Shown here piece by piece: positions 8,798 to 12,372 of a stretch of 12,372 nucleotides of DNA. The notes beneath the pieces were generated by a model, which ran no database searches, was not told the DNA's origin, and saw only the letters and a list, made by a program, of their open reading frames with translations. The stretch is from JAFEBO01 sp044375915. Lineage in GTDB: Bacteria > Planctomycetota > Phycisphaerae > Phycisphaerales > UBA1924. Within the stretch, counting starts at the first letter, position 1, and each line of letters starts with the position of its first letter. The DNA is taken from NCBI GenBank assembly GCA_044375915.1, contig JBILLU010000095.1:1-12372 (forward strand), in the 5' to 3' direction. The position numbers and the translations under genes were made by a program.

Positions 8798-9940
8798 ATG
8801 CCCGCGGCGGCCTCCACATCCCGCAAGCCAGACGTGAGCACGCCCAAGAGCGTCCTCGCCATCATGGCCCCGCCGCGCACGCGTGACAACCCGCTCACCC
8901 GCAGCCTCGCCGGCATCCTCGGCATCGCCGTGCTCGCCGTCATCGCGGCGGCGTGCCTTCTCACCCTGCCCTGGACGCTCGGCGCATCCAACACCAGCGG
9001 CGTGCCCATCCCGCGCTACAACGCCGGCGAGATCGCCAACGCCCGCATCCCGCCGTCGTTCGTCGCGCCACCGTCGAAGGAGTCCTTCCTTCTCGGGTCC
9101 GACGCCCTCGGCCGCAGCCTGCTCATCCGCCTCCTCGCCGGCGGCGGCGTCTCGCTCGCCATCGGCCTCGCCGCGGCGTTCCTCAGCGTCGTCATCGGCA
9201 CCGCCTACGGCACGATCAGCGGCTTCATCGGCGGACGCGTCGACGCCGTCATGATGCGCATCGTCGACATCCTCTACGGCCTGCCGTACGTCCTTCTCGT
9301 CGTCCTCCTCGCCGTCGCGGCCGATTCCGTGCTCGCCGAGTACATCAGCCGCGAGGGTGCCCGCGCCGCATGGATGGCACAACGCGCCGCCGAGCGCGGC
9401 AGCGCCACGCCGTTAGACGCCGTCGCCAAAGCCGCGATCGAAGCCCAAGCTCTCGCCGCCATCCCGCCCAGGCAGGTCTCGCCCACCGGCCGCGCCATCC
9501 TGGATCTCGGCGTGCTGCTCATCGCCATCGGCGGCGTGTCGTGGCTCACCATGGCCCGCGTCATCCGTGGTCAGGTTCTCTCACTCAAGCAACTCCCCTT
9601 CGTCGAGAGTGCCCGCGCGATCGGGGCCTCGCGCCGCCGCATCATCTTCGTGCATCTGCTTCCAAACCTCGTCGGCCCGATCACCGTGTACGCGGCACTC
9701 ACCGTGCCGCAGGCGATCCTGCAAGAGAGTTTCCTCAGTTTCCTGGGCATCGGCGTCAAGCCGCCGCTGCCGTCGTGGGGCAACCTCGCCGCGGAAGGAT
9801 TGCCCGAACTCAACCCCTTCCAATCGAACTGGTGGCTGCTGCTCTTCCCCTGCCTCGCGCTAGGCATAACGCTGCTCGCGCTCAACTTCGTCGGCGAGGG
9901 CATCCGCGAAGCCCTCGACCCCAAGAGGGCGCGAGCATGA
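8798..9940 (+). CDS. ABC transporter permease, OppC/DppC type (peptide/nickel import family)
   Basis: Inner-membrane permease of the dipeptide/oligopeptide/nickel ABC family (380 residues). The frame also opens at TTG 8789, but ATG 8798 is the first ATG and fits the TATCTT position; ATG 8864 is a less likely alternative. TM1 is at about 37-57. The family motif LGSDALGRSLLIRLL follows at 99-113, where OppC proteins have LGTDxLGRDxxSRL. Further membrane helices lie near 115-140, 155-174, 235-252, 290-310 and 345-370. The EAA loop that docks the ATPase is VESARAIGAS...IFVHLLPN (269-290), with the invariant Gly276. OppC and DppC are near 300 residues. The excess is a longer N-terminal part plus an Ala/Glu/Arg-rich insert of about 50 residues after the third helix (175-234). 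The gene overlaps the ATPase gene by ATGA, so the two are translationally coupled. The OppB-type partner and the binding protein are not here. The substrate cannot be read from sequence. Confidence 0.9.
   Translation: MPAAASTSRKPDVSTPKSVLAIMAPPRTRDNPLTRSLAGILGIAVLAVIAAACLLTLPWTLGASNTSGVPIPRYNAGEIANARIPPSFVAPPSKESFLLGSDALGRSLLIRLLAGGGVSLAIGLAAAFLSVVIGTAYGTISGFIGGRVDAVMMRIVDILYGLPYVLLVVLLAVAADSVLAEYISREGARAAWMAQRAAERGSATPLDAVAKAAIEAQALAAIPPRQVSPTGRAILDLGVLLIAIGGVSWLTMARVIRGQVLSLKQLPFVESARAIGASRRRIIFVHLLPNLVGPITVYAALTVPQAILQESFLSFLGIGVKPPLPSWGNLAAEGLPELNPFQSNWWLLLFPCLALGITLLALNFVGEGIREALDPKRARA
9925..9929 (+). promoter_or_regulatory. Shine-Dalgarno site for the ABC ATPase gene
   Basis: GAGGG lies within the 3' end of the permease gene, 7 bases before ATG 9937. 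It fixes that start in a frame that is open far upstream. Confidence 0.7.
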
Positions 9941-11043
9941 GCGACGCCGCGACCATCAACGCTGCGAGTGCCCCGAGGCCAGTTCTCACCGTCCGCGATC
10001 TCGCGGTCAGCTTCGACAACCGCGGCGGCCCGCGCCTCCGCGCCGTTGACAGCGTTTCGATGACCATGTACCCCGGCCAGACCCTCGCAGTAGTGGGGGA
10101 GTCCGGCTGCGGCAAGTCCGTCACCGCGCTCACGACGATGCGGCTCATCCCGTCGCCACCCTCGCGCATCGACCGCGGCAGCATCGTGCTCGCAGGAAAC
10201 GGTTCCACACCCGATCGTGATCTGCTCCAACTCGACGAGCGCACGCTCCGCACCATCCGCGGCCGCGAGATCGCGATGATCTTTCAGGAGCCGATGACCA
10301 GCCTCAACCCCGTCTTCACCGTCGGGGAACAGATCACCGAGGCGATCCGCCTGCACCAGAGCGCGACACACGCCCAGGCCCGCGAGATCGCGCTCGCCGC
10401 GATGGACGAGGTCGGCATCACCAACCCGCGTCAGCGCCTCGATCAGTACCCGCACCAGTTCTCCGGCGGCATGCGCCAGCGCGTCATGATCGCCATGGCG
10501 CTCGCCTGCAAGCCCCGCGTGCTGCTCGCCGACGAACCCACCACCGCGCTCGACGTCACCATCCAGGCCCAGATCCTCGACCTGCTCTCGGCGCTGCGTG
10601 CTTCGCACCGCCTCAGCGTCATGCTTATCACCCACGACATGGGCGTCGTGGCCCAGGCCGCGGATGTGGTGTGCGTCATGTACGCCGGCCGCGTCGTCGA
10701 GTACGCCCGCGTCGACGCCGTCTTCGCGACGCCCCGCCATCCCTACACCCGCGCACTCCTCGCCTGCATCCCCCGCCCCGGCAACCGCGCCGCACGCCTC
10801 GCCACCATCCGCGAAGTCATGGACGATCACACCGCGATGACGATCGCCACAGGCTCCGATTCGTTCTCCGCGTGGTGGCCCTGGCACCAGACCCCCGCCT
10901 CCGTCCGCCGCACCGACGACCCCGCCTCCGACTACGCCCTCATCGAGGCCGCCCCGGACCACTGGGTCGGCGTGTGGCGCACAGAAGGTGTTCTGCCCGG
11001 CCGCTCTCCCGATATCGCCGGGGGGCTTGCCGCGTACGCCTGA
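9937..11043 (+). CDS. ABC transporter ATP-binding protein, OppD/DppD type
   Basis: The 368-residue ATPase should power the permease encoded immediately upstream. All catalytic motifs are intact: Walker A GESGCGKS (54-61), Q-loop Gln117 in FQEPMTSLNP (116-125), signature FSGGMRQR (175-182), Walker B VLLADEP (195-201) with catalytic Glu200, D-loop TALD (203-206) and H-loop His233 in ITHD. The strings QEPMTSLNP and HPYTRALLACIP (268-279) identify the peptide/nickel OppD-DppD subgroup. The family's C-terminal domain normally continues to a Cys-rich FxxRC segment. Here that segment is absent: the tail (280-368) has no cysteine and instead carries a Trp-rich patch (SAWWPWHQTP, 311-320) and a DHWVGVWRTE stretch (341-350). 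The start is set by GAGGG and the ATGA overlap with the permease stop. OppD usually pairs with OppF, but no second ATPase is adjacent, so the partner is elsewhere or this one works as a homodimer. Confidence 0.92.
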   Translation: MSDAATINAASAPRPVLTVRDLAVSFDNRGGPRLRAVDSVSMTMYPGQTLAVVGESGCGKSVTALTTMRLIPSPPSRIDRGSIVLAGNGSTPDRDLLQLDERTLRTIRGREIAMIFQEPMTSLNPVFTVGEQITEAIRLHQSATHAQAREIALAAMDEVGITNPRQRLDQYPHQFSGGMRQRVMIAMALACKPRVLLADEPTTALDVTIQAQILDLLSALRASHRLSVMLITHDMGVVAQAADVVCVMYAGRVVEYARVDAVFATPRHPYTRALLACIPRPGNRAARLATIREVMDDHTAMTIATGSDSFSAWWPWHQTPASVRRTDDPASDYALIEAAPDHWVGVWRTEGVLPGRSPDIAGGLAAYA

Positions 11044-11046
11044 GTC

Positions 11047-11067
11047 CGGTTGAACCCGCTTCAACCG
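11047..11067 (+). terminator. Hairpin after the ABC ATPase gene (terminator-like, no T tail)
   Basis: An 8-bp perfect stem (11047-11054 with 11060-11067) with loop CCCGC starts three bases past the ATPase stop codon. It lacks a T run and is followed by a C-rich tract, so it is a weak intrinsic terminator at best. It may protect the mRNA 3' end or work with the adjacent C-tract. Confidence 0.5.
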
Positions 11068-11107
11068 CCCCACCCTGCCCCGCCCCGCCCAACCCCGTCC
11101 CGGCCCC
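11068..11107 (-). other. Minus-strand G-quadruplex tract (C-tract on + strand)
   Basis: In 40 bases the + strand has eight runs of three or four C separated by spacers of one or two bases. The minus strand therefore has eight G-runs, enough for two short-loop quadruplexes, and the + strand could form an i-motif. It lies between the ATPase hairpin and the start of the next gene, so the G-runs are on the template strand for that gene. Confidence 0.65.
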
Positions 11108-11114
11108 GATGCGT

Positions 11115-11120
11115 TAGGAT
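11115..11120 (+). promoter_or_regulatory. TAGGAT: possible -10 element, or SD (AGGA), before the GTG start
   Basis: TAGGAT ends 6 bases before GTG 11127. Its AGGA core (11116-11119) could serve as a Shine-Dalgarno site 7 bases from the start, or the whole hexamer as a -10 box for a leaderless mRNA. The sequence cannot separate the two, but either reading supports GTG 11127. Confidence 0.45.
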
Positions 11121-11126
11121 GTACCG

Positions 11127-12170
11127 GTGGCTCAGAAACGCGACCAAAGCAAGTCCGCCGTCCTCTGGCTCCGGCCCGATCAGCTGCCGCTCGCGCACGA
11201 ACTCTGCGAGCTCTGCGGCTTGGTCGTCGAGCAGGTCGGTTCGCCCGTACGCGGTCGCTCCGGCGAACTCGCCACCGCTCTCAACGCCGACGCGATCGAC
11301 GACCTCCGCGCCGCGCTCGCCGAAACCAGCGCCAAGCTCGTCCTCCTCCTCGACCCCGGCGAATTCGGCGCCGAGCCGAATACCACCGACGACCGCGCTC
11401 TCGCCGCCGCCAAATCCCGCGGCGTCAAGGTCGCCTCCCTCGAACCCATCCCCGCCACCGCCCTCGCGCTCCACACCCCCGGCGTCGGCGACCCCGCCGA
11501 AGACGTGGCCATTCCCGATCCCGTGCGCTTCCTGCCGCACCTGCGTCAGTCCAAACGCCACCGCGAGGCCGCCGAGATCATCGAACAGTTCGGCTACGTC
11601 CGCACCCTCACCATCGAGCAGTGGAACACCCCGGCCGAAGGCTCGCTCGGCTCGCTCCTTTTCTCCGCGCTCGATCTCGCCATCGGCGTGCTCGGCATTC
11701 CAGAGACCGTCGACGCCCAGTTCGTTTCCCCTGCCCACGGCCAAGGCGTGCACACCGTCGCGGGCGATTCGCTGCGAGCCCTCAGCGGCGACCTCACCGC
11801 GCTGCTGCGCTTCAGCGACGGCCGCGGCGCCACCATCGTCGCCTCCGACCACGCGGGCCGCTGGAACCGCGTCGTCACCATGCTCGGCCCCTCCGGCCGC
11901 CTCCGCATCTACGACGACGGCTTCGAGTTGGTGAACGCCGCCGGCGAAAAGGTCGACGAGTCGCGTCAGCGCCGCACCGTGAAGAGCCCGGCCCACAGCG
12001 TCGCCGCCATCGCCGACGCGATCGACCGCCTGCTCGATACCCACGCAGCGGTCCCACCGCCGCTGGATCACCTGGGCATCCTGACCACCGCCCAGGCCGC
12101 GCTGCTCAGCACCCGCACGGGCCAACCCGAATCACCCGACACGATCCGCCGCATGGTGCAGCGAGGCTGA
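11127..12170 (+). CDS. Degenerate Gfo/Idh/MocA-family-like protein
   Basis: The 347-residue product begins at GTG, supported by AGGA 7 bases upstream. The layout resembles a Gfo/Idh/MocA oxidoreductase. There is an N-terminal alpha/beta part with strands AVLWL (11-15), LVLLLDP and VKVASLEPIP, the last in the place of the usual EKP motif. It is followed by a C-terminal half with the sheet-domain features GDLTALLRFSDG, GRWNRVVTMLG and GRLRIYDDGFE. The N-terminal Rossmann glycine motif (GxGxxG after strand 1) is missing: RPDQLP stands there. The catalytic-loop Lys of EKP is also absent. I therefore infer a protein with the fold but probably no NAD(P)-dependent dehydrogenase activity, perhaps a sugar- or ligand-binding or regulatory relative. 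It is cytoplasmic: no signal or membrane helix is seen. A CxxC pair (Cys27, Cys30) is present near the N-terminus. It stands alone between the ABC genes and the REP-like repeat, so neighbours do not reveal its role. Confidence 0.72.
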   Translation: MAQKRDQSKSAVLWLRPDQLPLAHELCELCGLVVEQVGSPVRGRSGELATALNADAIDDLRAALAETSAKLVLLLDPGEFGAEPNTTDDRALAAAKSRGVKVASLEPIPATALALHTPGVGDPAEDVAIPDPVRFLPHLRQSKRHREAAEIIEQFGYVRTLTIEQWNTPAEGSLGSLLFSALDLAIGVLGIPETVDAQFVSPAHGQGVHTVAGDSLRALSGDLTALLRFSDGRGATIVASDHAGRWNRVVTMLGPSGRLRIYDDGFELVNAAGEKVDESRQRRTVKSPAHSVAAIADAIDRLLDTHAAVPPPLDHLGILTTAQAALLSTRTGQPESPDTIRRMVQRG

Positions 12171-12192
12171 TGCACTCTCGCGTTTCTCCCGT

Positions 12193-12294
12193 CCGAGCCG
12201 CGGGCTTCAGCCCGCGCGGACAACGCGTACAGAAACACCGACGCGAACGTATGGACCAACGCGTCACCCGCGCGGGCTGAAGCCTGCGGCTCGG
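12193..12294. repeat. Inverted pair of REP-like palindromic elements (REPIN-like)
   Basis: The 27-base arm at 12193-12219 is the reverse complement of 12268-12294 with one mismatch (T at 12285). Each arm is itself a hairpin around a GCGGGCTTCAGCCCGC-type core. The 48-base spacer holds two AACGCGT copies. The pair sits between two genes, as REP/BIME elements do. Similar GC-rich palindromes are, as I recall, frequent in planctomycete genomes, but copy number here cannot be counted. It may fold as a cruciform or as an mRNA 3' hairpin ending the preceding transcript. Confidence 0.8.
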
Positions 12295-12301
12295 AACGTG
12301 T

Positions 12302-12307
12302 TACCCT
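12302..12307 (+). promoter_or_regulatory. Possible -10 element for the last gene
   Basis: TACCCT ends 6 bases before ATG 12314. No Shine-Dalgarno sequence is present (the interval is GCCCCC). It follows the TANNNT spacing seen before the other unit-leading genes. Confidence 0.35.
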
Positions 12308-12313
12308 GCCCCC

Positions 12314-12372
12314 ATGCCACCACTGCTTCTCTTCTTCCTCATCACCCTCGCCGCCCTCCTCGCCTCCGCGAT
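12314..12372 (+). CDS. Start of a gene with a hydrophobic N-terminus (3' truncated by window edge)
   Basis: Only 19 codons are visible: MPPLLLFFLITLAALLASA. The run of Leu, Phe, Ile and Ala with almost no polar residue is what a Sec signal peptide or first membrane helix looks like. The n-region carries no Lys or Arg, slightly unusual for a signal peptide, so a membrane anchor or a start further downstream is possible. The ATG is chosen because it follows the REP-like repeat and has TACCCT 6 bases upstream. Codon use (CTC, GCC, ATC) matches the neighbouring genes. The product cannot be named. Confidence 0.55.
   Translation, partial: MPPLLLFFLITLAALLASA

Noticed and set aside
8690..9382. Minus-strand frame of 230 codons across the tRNA and permease start
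   Set aside because: Crosses a confirmed tRNA and the + strand permease; low-complexity Asp/Glu/Ala/Gly product.
8953..9936. Upstream extension of the ATPase frame
   Set aside because: It is an Arg/Pro-rich shadow of the permease gene. GAGGG and the ATGA overlap place the true start at 9937.
9571..11073. Minus-strand open frame of 500 codons opposite the ABC ATPase
   Set aside because: The + strand encodes every ABC motif. The antisense frame is an artefact of GC-rich third positions.

Overview
The window is GC-rich DNA (C/G dominate third codon positions). It looks like a chromosome fragment from a planctomycete, most likely of the Phycisphaerae type. This is inference from three things: very large pseudopilin-like proteins, a prepilin-type N-terminus with Ala before the cleavage site, and an inverted pair of GC-rich REP-like palindromes. 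No ribosomal marker is present, so the assignment is provisional. All supported genes lie on the + strand.

Region 1 (1-8557) is the end of a pseudopilin-like cluster. It holds the C-terminal part of an extracytoplasmic protein (1-903), a 716-residue GspJ-like protein with a class III (prepilin) signal (937-3087), and a 1783-residue GspK-like protein (3206-8557). The last has a GspK-style N-terminal helix, an EF-hand-like loop and two N-x-N-[VT]-A boxes. The gene order resembles the minor-pseudopilin end of a type II secretion or type IV pilus operon, and also the 'Verru_Chthon cassette' of Verrucomicrobia. A perfect rho-independent terminator (8592-8617) closes the unit. Codon choice changes clearly inside the giant gene, roughly 5560-7140.

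Region 2 (8679-8752) is a tRNA-Pro with anticodon TGG.

Region 3 (8798-11043) is a two-gene unit for peptide or nickel ABC import. An OppC/DppC-type permease overlaps by ATGA an OppD/DppD-type ATPase. The OppA, OppB and OppF partners are not in the window. A short hairpin follows the ATPase, and then a dense C-tract whose minus strand has eight G-runs (strong G-quadruplex potential).

Region 4 (11127-12170) is a degenerate Gfo/Idh/MocA-like protein that has lost the nucleotide-binding glycine motif. After it come the REP-like inverted repeat (12193-12294) and the first 19 codons of a gene with a hydrophobic N-terminus (12314-).

A recurring pattern runs through the second half. The tRNA and each gene that seems to begin a transcription unit has a TANNNT hexamer 6-8 nt upstream of its first base. 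Genes inside operons have Shine-Dalgarno-like sequences instead. This suggests leaderless transcription. I saw no CRISPR array, phage, transposase or defence system.
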